From the NCBI GenBank assembly GCA_947623915.1, contig CANQIB010000014.1, positions 1 to 61,924 of the forward strand: a DNA stretch of 61,924 nucleotides. The letters are read 5' to 3'. This document shows, piece after piece, positions 8,545 through 17,407 of this stretch (position 1 is the first letter of the stretch; every line of letters begins with the position of its first letter). The translations under genes and the position numbers were made by a program. The notes beneath the pieces were generated by a model. The model saw only the letters and a program-made list of their open reading frames with translations. It was not told where the DNA came from and did not search any database. This DNA comes from an uncultured Ruminiclostridium sp. GTDB taxonomy: Bacteria > Bacillota > Clostridia > Oscillospirales > Ruminococcaceae.

Positions 8545-10377
8545 ATGGGAAAAATAATAGGTATAGATTTAGGTACGACAAACTCTTGCGTATCCGTCAT
8601 AGAGGGCGGAGAGGCAACGGTAATAACCAACTCCGAGGGTTCGAGAACGACCCCGTCGGTAGTGGCTTTTACCAAGGACGGTGAGCGTCTGGTAGGACAG
8701 CTCGCAAAGAATCAGGCGGTGACCAACCCCGACAAGACGGTCATCTCGATAAAGCGCCACATGGGCAGCGATTACAAGGTAGACATCGACGGCAAGAAGT
8801 ACACGCCTCAGGAAATATCCGCAATGATACTTCAAAAGCTGAAGAGCGACGCGGAGGGTTATATCGGCGAGAAAGTCACCGACGCGGTAATAACCGTACC
8901 GGCATACTTTACCGATTCGCAGCGTCAGGCGACCAAGGACGCGGGTCAGATAGCGGGACTTAACGTACAGCGTATCATCAACGAGCCTACCGCGGCTGCG
9001 CTGGCTTACGGCATCGACAAGGAAAAAGAGCAGAAGATAGTCGTTTACGACCTCGGCGGCGGCACTTTCGACGTATCCGTCATCGAGATAGGCGACGGCG
9101 TGCAGGAGGTGCTTGCCACCGCCGGAAATAACCGTCTGGGCGGCGACGACTTTGACCAGAGGATAATAGATCATCTGGTATCGGAGTTTAAAAAGAGCGA
9201 CGGCGTAGATTTGAAGAACGACAAATTTGCTATGCAAAGACTCAAGGACGAGGCGGAGAAAGCCAAGATAGCGCTTTCCAACGCGCCCAGCGTCAACATC
9301 AATATCCCGTATATCACCGCCGACGCTACCGGACCTAAGCACCTTAACGTGCAGCTTACCCGCGCTAAGTTCAACGAGCTGACCGCCGACCTCGTGGAGG
9401 CGACCATGGGCCCGTTCAAGCAGGCGATAAGCGATTCAGGGCTCAACATGAGTGAGATAGACAAGGTGCTGCTGGTAGGCGGTTCCACCAGAATACCCGC
9501 CGTACAGGAGGCAGTCAAGAAGTATACCGGCAAAGAGCCGTTCAAGGGCATAAACCCCGACGAATGTGTGGCTATGGGCGCCGCTTTACAGGGCGGCGTG
9601 CTCAATAAGGAAGTCACCGGCTTGCTGCTGCTGGACGTTACCCCGCTTTCGCTCGGTATCGAAACGGCAGGCGGTATCTGCACCAGAATGATAGAGAGAA
9701 ACAAGACGATACCCACCAAGCACAGCCAGATATTCTCGACTTTCTCCGACAATCAGCCGTCGGTTGACATCAATATACTCCAAGGCGAGCGTGAGTTTGC
9801 CAAGGACAACAAGTCGATAGGAATGTTCAGACTTGACGGCATCGCGCCCGCACCGAGAGGTATCCCTCAGATAGAGGTAACGTTCGACATCGACGCGAAC
9901 GGTATCGTGAACGTATCCGCAAAGGACCTCGGCACGGGAAAAGAACAGCATATCTCCATCACCGCCTCCACCAACATGAGCAAAGAAGATATAGATAAGG
10001 CGGTCAAGGAGGCCGAGGCTTATGCCGAGGAGGACAAAAAGCGCAAGGAAGAGGTCGAGATACGCAACAACGCCGACCAGATGGTATACCAGACCGAAAA
10101 ATCCATGAGCGAGTTCGGCGATAAGGTGACCGAGGACGACAAGGCTGCGGTAAATCCCAAGATAGACGCACTCAAGGAGGCGCTCAAGGGTACGGATACC
10201 GAGGCTATCAAGTCCGCTCAGGACGAGCTGCAAAAGGCATTCTACTCCGTAGCCGAGAGGATATACAAGGAGCAGGGCGCGCAGGCTCAGCAGACCGACG
10301 TGCAGGGCGAGGGCACCAGCGGCAGCTCCGACGGCGGCGACAATGTAGTAGACGCGGATTACACCGACGCCAACTAA
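8545..10377 (+). CDS. dnaK: Molecular chaperone DnaK (Hsp70)
   Basis: All Hsp70 landmarks are present in the 610 residues: the phosphate loop [11 protein letters not shown] at the N-terminus, the second phosphate motif [11 protein letters not shown] near residue 165, the adenosine motif [13 protein letters not shown] near residue 310, the linker [13 protein letters not shown], the substrate-binding beta domain, and the helical lid. As in other Gram-positive DnaKs a segment of the ATPase domain (about 24 residues) is missing compared with E. coli. The tail ends [11 protein letters not shown], close to the usual DnaK C-terminal motif. A strong AAGGAGA site precedes the ATG. It works with DnaJ and GrpE encoded on either side. 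Confidence 0.97.
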   Translation: MGKIIGIDLGTTNSCVSVIEGGEATVITNSEGSRTTPSVVAFTKDGERLVGQLAKNQAVTNPDKTVISIKRHMGSDYKVDIDGKKYTPQEISAMILQKLKSDAEGYIGEKVTDAVITVPAYFTDSQRQATKDAGQIAGLNVQRIINEPTAAALAYGIDKEKEQKIVVYDLGGGTFDVSVIEIGDGVQEVLATAGNNRLGGDDFDQRIIDHLVSEFKKSDGVDLKNDKFAMQRLKDEAEKAKIALSNAPSVNINIPYITADATGPKHLNVQLTRAKFNELTADLVEATMGPFKQAISDSGLNMSEIDKVLLVGGSTRIPAVQEAVKKYTGKEPFKGINPDECVAMGAALQGGVLNKEVTGLLLLDVTPLSLGIETAGGICTRMIERNKTIPTKHSQIFSTFSDNQPSVDINILQGEREFAKDNKSIGMFRLDGIAPAPRGIPQIEVTFDIDANGIVNVSAKDLGTGKEQHISITASTNMSKEDIDKAVKEAEAYAEEDKKRKEEVEIRNNADQMVYQTEKSMSEFGDKVTEDDKAAVNPKIDALKEALKGTDTEAIKSAQDELQKAFYSVAERIYKEQGAQAQQTDVQGEGTSGSSDGGDNVVDADYTDAN

Positions 10378-10398
10378 ACGATATTGACCGATACAAAA

Positions 10399-10424
10399 CC
10401 GACGCGGACGTATGACCGCGTCGG
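10399..10424 (+). other. Intergenic hairpin between dnaK and dnaJ
   Basis: CCGACGCGG and CCGCGTCGG form a perfect 9-bp stem with an 8-base loop. Only three T residues follow, so it is a weak terminator at best; it may set the dnaK:dnaJ ratio or protect the dnaK message end. Confidence 0.55.
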
Positions 10425-10460
10425 CTTTGACGGTTGCTGAAAGGCAAACGGAGAAAATAT

Positions 10461-11639
10461 ATGGCAGAAAAACGTGATTATTATGAAGTCCTCGGACTGC
10501 AAAAGGGAGCAAGCGAGGACGAAATAAAAAAAGCATACCGCAAGCTCGCCAAGCAGTACCACCCCGACCTTAATCCCGACGACCCCGAGGCGGAGGCAAA
10601 GTTCAAGGAAGTAAACGAGGCGAACGACGTGCTTTCCGACCCGCAAAAGCGTGCGAGATACGACCAGTTCGGTCATGCCGGCGTCGACCCGTCATACGGC
10701 GGCGGAGGCGACGGCGGATTCGGCGGGTTCGGAGGATTCGGCGGATTTTCCGGCGGCGAGGGTATCGACCTCGGTGATATTTTCGATTCGATATTCGGCG
10801 GCGGGGGCGGACAGCGCAGCAATCCCAACGCGCCCAGACGAGGTTCGGATATTTCCATAAGCCTTGACATCAGCTTTATGGAGGCGTGCAAGGGGCTTTC
10901 CCATGAGGTGGAGATAAATCGCGCGGAAACCTGCGAATCCTGTCATGGCACGGGCGCTAAGGCGGGGACGTCTCCCAAGACCTGCCCCGAATGTAAAGGC
11001 ACGGGACAGGTGCGCTATCAGCAGCGCAGTATCCTCGGAGTCATGACCTCGACGCGTCCCTGTACACGCTGCGGCGGAAAGGGAAAGATAATTGACACCC
11101 CCTGTCCCGAATGTAACGCGGGGCGGGTACAGCGCCGCAAAAAGGTCATTGTAAACGTACCCGCGGGCATAGACAATGGTCAGACGCTGTGTGTGCGCGG
11201 CGAGGGCAACAGCGGTACCAACGGCGGCAGCAAGGGCGACCTTAACGTCCGTATCACCGTAAGAAAAGACCCGATATTCGAGCGTAAGGGATTCGACGTG
11301 TGGTGTGAGATACCTGTAACATATGCGCAGGCGGTGCTGGGCGATGAGCTGACCGTGCCTACCATCGACGGAAACGTAAAGTACAGTATACCCGAGGGCA
11401 CTCAGCCGGGAACGGTGTTCCGCCTTAAAGGAAAGGGAATAAAGAAGCTCCAGCGCGAGGGGCGCGGGGATCAGATGGTACGCGTGTCCATAGAAGTCCC
11501 CAAAAAGCTGAACAAAAAGCAAAAGGAAGCGCTCCAGAATTACGAAAAGGAGCTCGGCCCGCAGAATTACGAAAAGCGCAGCGGCTTTTTTGAAAAGATA
11601 AAGCAATTCGGCGAGGATCTGAAGAAAAACTTTTCCTAA
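10461..11639 (+). CDS. dnaJ: Chaperone DnaJ
   Basis: The 392-residue protein is a type I DnaJ. The J-domain (residues 1-70) has the HPD motif in [12 protein letters not shown] Gly/Phe-rich linker follows (about 75-115). The zinc domain has four CxxC repeats ([31 protein letters not shown]); the last lacks the final canonical spacing glycine pattern but keeps both cysteines. The C-terminal substrate-binding domain completes the protein. The ATG at 10461 has GGAG eight bases upstream; an in-frame ATG 27 bp earlier has none. It is the last gene of the heat-shock operon, ahead of a terminator. Confidence 0.96.
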   Translation: MAEKRDYYEVLGLQKGASEDEIKKAYRKLAKQYHPDLNPDDPEAEAKFKEVNEANDVLSDPQKRARYDQFGHAGVDPSYGGGGDGGFGGFGGFGGFSGGEGIDLGDIFDSIFGGGGGQRSNPNAPRRGSDISISLDISFMEACKGLSHEVEINRAETCESCHGTGAKAGTSPKTCPECKGTGQVRYQQRSILGVMTSTRPCTRCGGKGKIIDTPCPECNAGRVQRRKKVIVNVPAGIDNGQTLCVRGEGNSGTNGGSKGDLNVRITVRKDPIFERKGFDVWCEIPVTYAQAVLGDELTVPTIDGNVKYSIPEGTQPGTVFRLKGKGIKKLQREGRGDQMVRVSIEVPKKLNKKQKEALQNYEKELGPQNYEKRSGFFEKIKQFGEDLKKNFS

Positions 11640-11661
11640 AAAAGCAAAACAAATTAAAAAG

Positions 11662-11690
11662 GAGCAGGAAAAACCTGCTCTTTTTGTTTT
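11662..11690 (+). terminator. Intrinsic terminator of the hrcA-dnaJ operon
   Basis: GAGCAGG, a five-base loop and CCTGCTC form a 7-bp stem followed by TTTTTGTTTTT. Confidence 0.85.
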
Positions 11691-11764
11691 TAGGATTTTG
11701 ACAATGCGAAAGTGAATTTACAGTTTTTGCCATAGACATACTAAAAGCTATCAAAAAAACAGTA

Positions 11765-11793
11765 TTGACAGCTTTTTCGGACGGTGGTAAAAT
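11765..11793 (+). promoter_or_regulatory. Promoter of thiW
   Basis: TTGACA (11765-11770), 17 bp, TAAAAT (11788-11793), about 40 bp ahead of the riboswitch. Confidence 0.75.
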
Positions 11794-11835
11794 TGTTTTT
11801 GCGGCGGGAGAGCCGCGAAAAATATATACGACCGA

Positions 11836-11922
11836 TACACGGGGAGCTTGTACGACAGGCTGAGAGGAAGTTGGAAACTTCGACCCGAAACCTGATTTGG
11901 GTAATGCCAACGTAGGGAATGA
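11836..11922 (+). ncRNA. TPP riboswitch (THI element)
   Basis: The conserved pieces of the thiamine pyrophosphate aptamer occur in order: ACACGGGGAGC, GGCTGAGAGG, CGACCC, ACCTGATTTGGGTAATGCC and CGTAGGGAA. P1, P2/P3 and P4/P5 can be drawn. It controls thiW by means of the terminator at 11935-11964. Confidence 0.95.
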
Positions 11923-11934
11923 ATATGATATGCT

Positions 11935-11964
11935 CACTCCCTAAAAGTATTGGGAGTGTTTTTT
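11935..11964 (+). terminator. Riboswitch-controlled terminator
   Basis: CACTCCC, ten bases, GGGAGTG and then six T residues. It stands between the TPP aptamer and thiW and should form when TPP is bound, stopping transcription before the gene. Confidence 0.85.
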
Positions 11965-11980
11965 ATGAAAGGATGGTTTT

Positions 11981-12544
11981 ATGAAACCGAATTACAAAAC
12001 GCAGATAGTAAAGCTGGCGATAGCGGGAGTGCTTATCGCGCTGGGAGCGGTGCTCAGCGGCACGTTCTCGTTCCCCATAGGCACGGTGAAGTGCGCGCCG
12101 TTCCAGCACATGATAAATGTGCTGGCGGGAGTTATCCTCGGTCCGTGGTATGCGGTGGGAATGGCGTTTATAACCTCGCTGCTGCGTCTGGCAAACGGAA
12201 CGGGCACGCTGTTCGCTTTCCCCGGAAGTATGATAGGCGCGCTGTGCTGCGGGTTGGCGTTCCGCTACATATTGGCTAAAAAGTCGATGGCGGTGCGTAT
12301 CCCCATAGCGGTAGCCGGAGAGGTTATAGGCACGGGCTTGATAGGCGCGATGGCGACATATCCGATAGCGCTGTTTATCTTGGGGAATACCGAAACCACG
12401 CTGTTTGCCAACATAATACCGTTTTTGGTAAGCACGGCGGTAGGCTCCGCGATAGCCGCGGTGCTGCTGACCGCTTTGTTAAAGACCGGCATCATAGCCA
12501 AGCTGAACGGCTCCGGGCTTAGCGGCTCAAAAGAGCAAAAGTAA
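11981..12544 (+). CDS. thiW: Thiamine precursor ECF transporter substrate-binding subunit ThiW
   Basis: The 187-residue hydrophobic protein has five or six membrane helices and the ThiW pattern (GAVLSGTFSFPIGTVKCAPFQHMINVLAGVILGPWYA and the NGTGTLFAFPGSMIGALCCG segment). ThiW is an S-component that, with a shared ECF ATPase/T-subunit module encoded elsewhere, takes up a thiamine precursor, generally thought to be the thiazole moiety. The TPP riboswitch directly upstream strongly supports the thiamine link. The ATG at 11981 is preferred because AAAGGATGG lies six bases before it. Confidence 0.92.
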   Translation: MKPNYKTQIVKLAIAGVLIALGAVLSGTFSFPIGTVKCAPFQHMINVLAGVILGPWYAVGMAFITSLLRLANGTGTLFAFPGSMIGALCCGLAFRYILAKKSMAVRIPIAVAGEVIGTGLIGAMATYPIALFILGNTETTLFANIIPFLVSTAVGSAIAAVLLTALLKTGIIAKLNGSGLSGSKEQK

Positions 12545-12552
12545 TATCAAAA

Positions 12553-12585
12553 AGCGGCAGATCTGACGGTCTGCCGCTTTTTTTA
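12553..12585. terminator. Bidirectional terminator between thiW and the repeat-peptidase gene
   Basis: AGCGGCAGA and TCTGCCGCT pair as a perfect 9-bp stem with an 8-base loop. T tracts follow on both strands, which suits the convergent genes on each side. Confidence 0.85.
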
Positions 12586-12588
12586 TAT

Positions 12589-15504
12589 TTACATATCGCT
12601 CAATTCGTAATTGTTCGGCGTTCTGTAGTAAATATCGTCGGTCTGCTCGTAAAACTCCTCATAGGTCATCTTGCGAAGATTTATCTTGCAGCGTCCGCCG
12701 AAATTCGCCTCGTACACCCATACGCCCTCGTCGTCGGTATCGTAGACTATAACATAGTGGTCGTAACCGTACATATAGTTGGTATACGCGAGGTAATCAC
12801 CCGGACGAAATCTCGAAAAGTCCTCTTTTATCCCCTCAAGCGTCCAGTTGCCTCTGTCCGAGCCGTAGCGTATCAGCGTATTTTCTCCCGCGCCGTTGGT
12901 CTTTGCGAAAAGATAGTCGAACACCTCGAACGCAAAGCCCGCGCATTGTATGCCGGAAAACTGTTCGCCGTTTGAGCCCAGCACCGTGCTGCGCCCGATA
13001 AGGCAGGTACAGCCGTCCTCGTAGCCGTTGTTGCAAAAGCCGTGGCAGGTGCAGGGCGAATCCAGCATGGTGTTGAAATAATCTCCCAGCTTGTAGCTGT
13101 GCCAGTAGGAATTTATCTGCCGCCCGTATTTGCCGTTCATCATCTCGGTAAGGCGGTTCTTTATTTTCTGCCTTTCCTCCTTTTCGGAGATCTCAAGGTC
13201 TTGTTTTATCTGAAATTCGACCGTCTTAGTGCCGGTAAAATTGCCTTTGCCTGTGACGGTGAGCGACGCCGTGCCTATCCTGCCGTTGTTTTTGTAGGAA
13301 GATACGACGTAATCCGTACCCGATACCAATGTTTTGCCGTTAAAGGTAAGCGCCGGCTTTGGCGTGACCGCTTTTCCCGCGAAGCTGACGCTTTTGCAGC
13401 TTCCCGCCGCAAGGCTTATCTGCGCGGGCAGTATCTTAAAGCTGACCGTTTCGGATAAGTCCGCGCAGCTCCCGCTGCCGGTTATCTCGACCGTTGCCGT
13501 GCCCGCGTTGATGTTGTTTTTATATATGGCGGAATAGTCGCCCCTCGCGAGGACCGTGCCGTTATATCTTACGGTGAGCGCGGGAACTATCGGCGAGCCG
13601 GTATACACCGCGTCGCCTATCGCGTCCACGGTAAGCTCCCTTCCCGTTATGTTCTTCTTTACGGTGAGCGTCCCCGCATAGTTGCCCTTGCCGACCATCA
13701 CGGCGGTGACCGTCGCCCCGCTCTCGGTGATAGAAAGGGTGTAGTCCTTGTCTTTGGTCAAAAGGTAACCGTCATAGCGAACGGTAACGCCGTATACTCC
13801 GTCTTTACAGGTTATCTCCGCGGCAGCGGCGGTGATCTGTGCAGGCTGGACCGTAAGTTCAACGGTCGTTTGGCCGGAAAAGTTGCCTTTGCCTGTTACG
13901 GTCACATTATGAGAACCGGCTGAATCTGGAAGAGTGTAGCTTAATTCGCTTGATTTGAGCTGATACCCTAAAATATTTCCTTTTATTTCGCCGGTAACGC
14001 CTTTAGGAGAATATTGAGCGGAACCTGAAAGATTTGCCTGTGAAATGGGACGACTAAGTATGTTGAACGAAGCGTTTAATGTCCCTGTATAGTTGCCGCG
14101 TCCCGTGATTTTTAACGACGCTTTACCTGTGGAAACGTTGTCTGAATATGATACCGTATAGTCCGAGCTTTTAAGAGTTTTGTTATTAAGCGTAACCGTG
14201 GGGGCAGGCTTTTGTGCCGTTCCCGTAAATGTTGCCGGAGGTACCGCCACATCGGCGCCCGATAATGATTTGGGATTTATTTTGAATGTTACGGATTTTG
14301 AGCCTGTGATCCCGCTTTTTCCCTTTACGGTAACGGTCGCCGTTCCGGCATTGGTATTATTTTTATAAGTGACGGTATAATGAGTATTCAGCTTATATGT
14401 AGTCGAACCGTAGGTGACCGTAACGCTCGGCTTTAAAGCCTTGCCGGAATAAGTTTGTGCGGCTACCGATATTTTAGCTTTGGAAACAGGCAGATTTTTT
14501 ATCGAAAAAGTCACTGATTTTGAGCCGGAAAGCCCGCCTTTTCCCTTTACGGTAACGGTAGCCGTTCCGACATTGGTATTATTTTTATAAGTGACGGTAT
14601 AATGAGTATTCAGCTTATATGCAGTCGAACCGTAAGTGACCGTAACACTCGGCTTTAAAGCCTTGCCGGTATAATACTGTGAAGAAACGGAAATTTTTGC
14701 TTTGGAAAGCGGCAGCTTTTTTATCGAAAAAGTCACCGATCTTGAGCCGGAAAGCCCGCCTTTTCCCTTTACGGTAACGGTAGCCGTTCCGACATTGGTA
14801 TTATTTTTATAAGTGACGGTGTAATGAGTATTCAACTTATATGTCGCCGAGCCGTAGGTGACCGTAACGCTCGGCTTTAAAGCCTTGCCGGTATAATACT
14901 GGGAAGAAACGGAGATCTTTGCTTTGGAAAGCGGCAGCTTGCTTATTGTAAATTTCAGAGTCCGGCTGCCGGAAAAATTTCCTTTTCCTTTTATTGTTAC
15001 CTTCGCTGTGCCCGGATTTGTGTTGGCGCTGTAGGAAACCGTGTAATCCTTGTTCAACGTCAGAGATTTGTTTTTAAATTTTAATGTCAAAGCGGGCTTA
15101 ATAGCTTTACCTGTGTAATATCTTGCGGATATTTGCTGAGCGGAGACGCTGTTTACGGACAAAGGCTTTATAGTGAAATTTTTGCTTACCGATCCGCTGT
15201 AATTTCCTTTTCCTTTTATGGTAACGGTCGCCGTTCCTGCATTGGTATTGTTTTTATATGTAACTGTATAATCTTTGTTCAACGTCAGTTTTTTACCTTT
15301 ATATTTGACGGTAACGGTCGGCTTTATAGCGGCGCCGGTATACGTCTTGGCGGAAATAGAGGAGACGGAAACGGATTTTATCGATACCGCGTCCGCTTTT
15401 GTGTCTGAAAGGCAAAAAAGAGCGGAAATAAAAAGTATTGCCGCCGCCGTTGCCAAAAACGGTTTCAATAATCGGCTCAATAGTCTCGGATAACTTTGTG
15501 TCAT
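12589..15504 (-). CDS. Secreted Ig-like repeat protein with C-terminal papain-fold peptidase domain
   Basis: The 971-residue protein starts with a signal peptide (residues 1-38). Residues about 42-770 contain ten repeats of 70-75 residues with the pattern YTGxAxKPxxTVxYxG, LxxxxDYTVxYxNNxNxGTAxVTxxGxGxxxG and a closing FxI strand. Residues 771-971 form a different domain: Cys854 in GIQCAGFAF, His916 in YDHYVIVY and Asn934 in YEANFGG are spaced like the catalytic triad of NlpC/P60 or CHAP peptidases, and PGDYLAY is the usual turn before the histidine strand. Five further cysteines (818, 820, 824, 832, 834) precede it in a CxC..C..CxC cluster not typical of that family. The peptidase call is by motif and spacing, so moderately sure. 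It probably acts at the cell surface, on peptidoglycan or on proteins. Confidence 0.75.
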   Translation of the reverse strand: MTQSYPRLLSRLLKPFLATAAAILFISALFCLSDTKADAVSIKSVSVSSISAKTYTGAAIKPTVTVKYKGKKLTLNKDYTVTYKNNTNAGTATVTIKGKGNYSGSVSKNFTIKPLSVNSVSAQQISARYYTGKAIKPALTLKFKNKSLTLNKDYTVSYSANTNPGTAKVTIKGKGNFSGSRTLKFTISKLPLSKAKISVSSQYYTGKALKPSVTVTYGSATYKLNTHYTVTYKNNTNVGTATVTVKGKGGLSGSRSVTFSIKKLPLSKAKISVSSQYYTGKALKPSVTVTYGSTAYKLNTHYTVTYKNNTNVGTATVTVKGKGGLSGSKSVTFSIKNLPVSKAKISVAAQTYSGKALKPSVTVTYGSTTYKLNTHYTVTYKNNTNAGTATVTVKGKSGITGSKSVTFKINPKSLSGADVAVPPATFTGTAQKPAPTVTLNNKTLKSSDYTVSYSDNVSTGKASLKITGRGNYTGTLNASFNILSRPISQANLSGSAQYSPKGVTGEIKGNILGYQLKSSELSYTLPDSAGSHNVTVTGKGNFSGQTTVELTVQPAQITAAAAEITCKDGVYGVTVRYDGYLLTKDKDYTLSITESGATVTAVMVGKGNYAGTLTVKKNITGRELTVDAIGDAVYTGSPIVPALTVRYNGTVLARGDYSAIYKNNINAGTATVEITGSGSCADLSETVSFKILPAQISLAAGSCKSVSFAGKAVTPKPALTFNGKTLVSGTDYVVSSYKNNGRIGTASLTVTGKGNFTGTKTVEFQIKQDLEISEKEERQKIKNRLTEMMNGKYGRQINSYWHSYKLGDYFNTMLDSPCTCHGFCNNGYEDGCTCLIGRSTVLGSNGEQFSGIQCAGFAFEVFDYLFAKTNGAGENTLIRYGSDRGNWTLEGIKEDFSRFRPGDYLAYTNYMYGYDHYVIVYDTDDEGVWVYEANFGGRCKINLRKMTYEEFYEQTDDIYYRTPNNYELSDM
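14272..14937 (-). repeat. Three near-identical 222-bp tandem repeats inside the surface-protein gene
   Basis: Residues 190-263, 264-337 and 338-411 are three 74-residue units that are almost identical in protein and in DNA, while the other seven repeats have diverged. The DNA here is visibly richer in A and T than in the peptidase part. Recent duplication and a tendency to change copy number are likely. Confidence 0.85.
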
Positions 15505-15550
15505 AGATGTTGCTCCTTTCTGGGAAAGAGTCCTTCATAAAACAAATATA

Positions 15551-16027
15551 TTACAGCTCTATCGTGCCTTTAAGGCCGGAGCTTACGGTCATTTTGCCGT
15601 TTTTTGCGCTGAAAGATACCGTTCTGCCGTAATTAAGTCCGGTATCCTCCGCCAGCAGCGGTATGTTTAATCTTTTAAGCGCCTCTTTGACTGCGGCGAC
15701 GTTGCGTTCGCCTATGTTCATAAGCGTGCTTATTCCCGCGAACATATTCGCACCGCCCGCTATCTTCGCCGTTATCCGTGAGGACGACGCGCCCTCCGCA
15801 AGCATTTTTCGATATAACATCTCGGCGGCCGTGTCCGCGAATTTTGCGCGGTTTTTGTCGTCGGGCAGCTCGCGGCTGTCCGGCAGCATGATATGCGCCA
15901 TTCCCGCGACGCCCGCCTCAACGTCCGCAAGGCAGATACCGACGCAGCTTCCCAGCGCGTAGGTCACCAGCTCATCGGGGGAGCGGCAGAGCTTCTGGTC
16001 GGATATACCGACTGTTATTTTACTCAT
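15551..16027 (-). CDS. cheD: Chemoreceptor glutamine deamidase CheD
   Basis: The 158-residue protein matches CheD in length and motifs: the catalytic cysteine in YALGSCVGICL (about residue 28) and the histidine in AGMAHIMLP (about residue 45), then the KIAGGANMF segment. CheD deamidates glutamines of methyl-accepting chemoreceptors and binds CheC. Its start overlaps the end of cheC by 4 bp, so the two are coupled. The order is cheY-cheC-cheD in one transcript. Confidence 0.95.
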   Translation of the reverse strand: MSKITVGISDQKLCRSPDELVTYALGSCVGICLADVEAGVAGMAHIMLPDSRELPDDKNRAKFADTAAEMLYRKMLAEGASSSRITAKIAGGANMFAGISTLMNIGERNVAAVKEALKRLNIPLLAEDTGLNYGRTVSFSAKNGKMTVSSGLKGTIEL

Positions 16028-16647
16028 GTTGCTGCTCCCAGTCTGTCGAGCAGCCCGCCGAGCGAGCCCGCCGACGGTATCAGCAGGATCTCGGATCTTA
16101 CCTCAACGCTGTCTATCGTGAAGTTTTCTTTTATCACTAAAATGGTGTCGCCCGTTTGGGAAAGCTCTACCTCCGGCACGCTGATTATCGCGCCCAGCAT
16201 ATCCACCGCAAGGCAGGGTACGGACATATCTATCTTCATGCCCGCCATGTTTGCCACCGCCGCTATATAGCTGCCGCTCATTATATTACCGACCTCGCTC
16301 AAAGCGGATATATCCTCTTCGCTGAGCTCGTTCGGAAAAACGTTTTCGCGGCCGGTAAGCACCGACAGTACCGCCGAGGCGAACGGCGCTTCAAACAAAT
16401 GCAGCAGCATACCGTCAAAATCCCCGCTCAGCCTTACTATTATCCCGCCCGTCAGCCGCTGCGGATCGCCGATAAGCTCTATCGCCTCGCTGAACCCCGC
16501 CAGCGTGCATTGCGGTATATCCACGCCGATACGCCTGCCGAGAATGGAGGAAAGCGCGGTAGCGGCGTTGCCGGAGCCGATATTCCCTATCTCCTTGAGT
16601 ATCTCTATCTGGTCGGGACTCAGCTCCTCGTATTTCTTTATCCCCAT
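16024..16647 (-). CDS. cheC: CheY-phosphatase CheC
   Basis: The 207-residue protein has both CheC/FliY phosphatase centres: EIGNIGSGNAATALS near residue 19 and EVGNIMSGSYIAAVANM near residue 117, each with the E...N pair used to dephosphorylate CheY-P. There is no FliN domain, so it is CheC and not FliY. CheD binding stimulates it. It overlaps cheD and follows a stand-alone receiver gene, its likely substrate. Confidence 0.95.
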   Translation of the reverse strand: MGIKKYEELSPDQIEILKEIGNIGSGNAATALSSILGRRIGVDIPQCTLAGFSEAIELIGDPQRLTGGIIVRLSGDFDGMLLHLFEAPFASAVLSVLTGRENVFPNELSEEDISALSEVGNIMSGSYIAAVANMAGMKIDMSVPCLAVDMLGAIISVPEVELSQTGDTILVIKENFTIDSVEVRSEILLIPSAGSLGGLLDRLGAAT

Positions 16648-16706
16648 AATTGTGTCTGCCCTTAGGGCATTCTCCTTTTGTCAGCTTTTTGTACCGTCCG
16701 CACGGA

Positions 16707-17069
16707 TCAGCCGAGCAGCTTGCGGACAGCCTCTACGATGCGTTCGGGCTTGAACGGCTTTACGATAAAATCATATGCGCCGAAGCGTATCGCGTCTGCG
16801 ACCATAGCCTCCTGCCCCATCGCGCTGCACATCACCACTTTGGCGTCGGGGTCAAATCCCCGTATCTTTTTGAGCGAGTCTATGCCGTTCATCTGCGGCA
16901 TGGTTATATCCATCAGCACAAGGTCAGGGCGCTCTTCGGTGTAGACTTCGTAAGCCATGCTCCCGTCGGCAGCCTCCGTAATGCTGTCATAGCCGTTTTG
17001 ATTAAGTATATTTTTGATAAACGTGCGCATAAACGCCGCGTCGTCAACTATAAGTATCTTTTTACTCAT
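16707..17069 (-). CDS. cheY: Chemotaxis response regulator CheY
   Basis: A 120-residue single receiver domain with the acidic pair Asp9-Asp10, phosphorylation site Asp54 in LVLMDITMP, Ser82 in the CSAMG switch strand and Lys104 in VKPF. There is no output domain. The position ahead of cheC and cheD supports CheY over a generic receiver. The gene has its own promoter at 17155-17127. Confidence 0.9.
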   Translation of the reverse strand: MSKKILIVDDAAFMRTFIKNILNQNGYDSITEAADGSMAYEVYTEERPDLVLMDITMPQMNGIDSLKKIRGFDPDAKVVMCSAMGQEAMVADAIRFGAYDFIVKPFKPERIVEAVRKLLG

Positions 17070-17126
17070 ATATTCCTTCCTTTGTCGGGCTTGTCCCCTT
17101 TAAAAAGGGTATTTATACCTATTATA

Positions 17127-17155
17127 AATATACTCCTTTATTATTTGGCTGTCAA
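17127..17155 (-). promoter_or_regulatory. Promoter of cheY-cheC-cheD
   Basis: Minus-strand TTGACA (17155-17150), 17 bp, TATATT (17132-17127), 58 bp ahead of the cheY start. No sigma-D style motility promoter was noticed. Confidence 0.7.
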
Positions 17156-17297
17156 CAAAAATTAAAAAATACGGTAAAATACACAAATAAGGAGCGACAC
17201 TTTATATCATTTTGCCCAAAAATCCGAAGTTGTTTTTTACATATTATCCAAAAAATTTTTCTTTTTTCCGCATTTTAAATTTTTCGTCGATTTGCCC

Positions 17298-17326
17298 TTG
17301 ATTTGTCAAGGAATTTGTTGTATAAT
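17298..17326 (+). promoter_or_regulatory. Promoter of the diguanylate cyclase gene
   Basis: TTGATT (17298-17303), 17 bp, TATAAT (17321-17326). The 17070-17407 stretch otherwise holds only this and the divergent cheY promoter in AT-rich DNA. Confidence 0.7.
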
Positions 17327-17407
17327 AACTTTGTGTATTTTTTGCAATTTTTACAGTAACAGACGTTAAAGTACGCTCCCTGTTTACGTTTGGGAGGAGG
17401 GAAAGCC

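Noticed and set aside
8569-9342. 257-codon minus-strand frame inside dnaK
   Set aside because: Antisense shadow of a highly conserved gene, with no homologous domain or start signal.
12589-15504. Tandem repeats as a CRISPR array
   Set aside because: The repeats are 222 bp, in frame and coding, with no spacers; no CRISPR array or cas gene was seen anywhere in the window.
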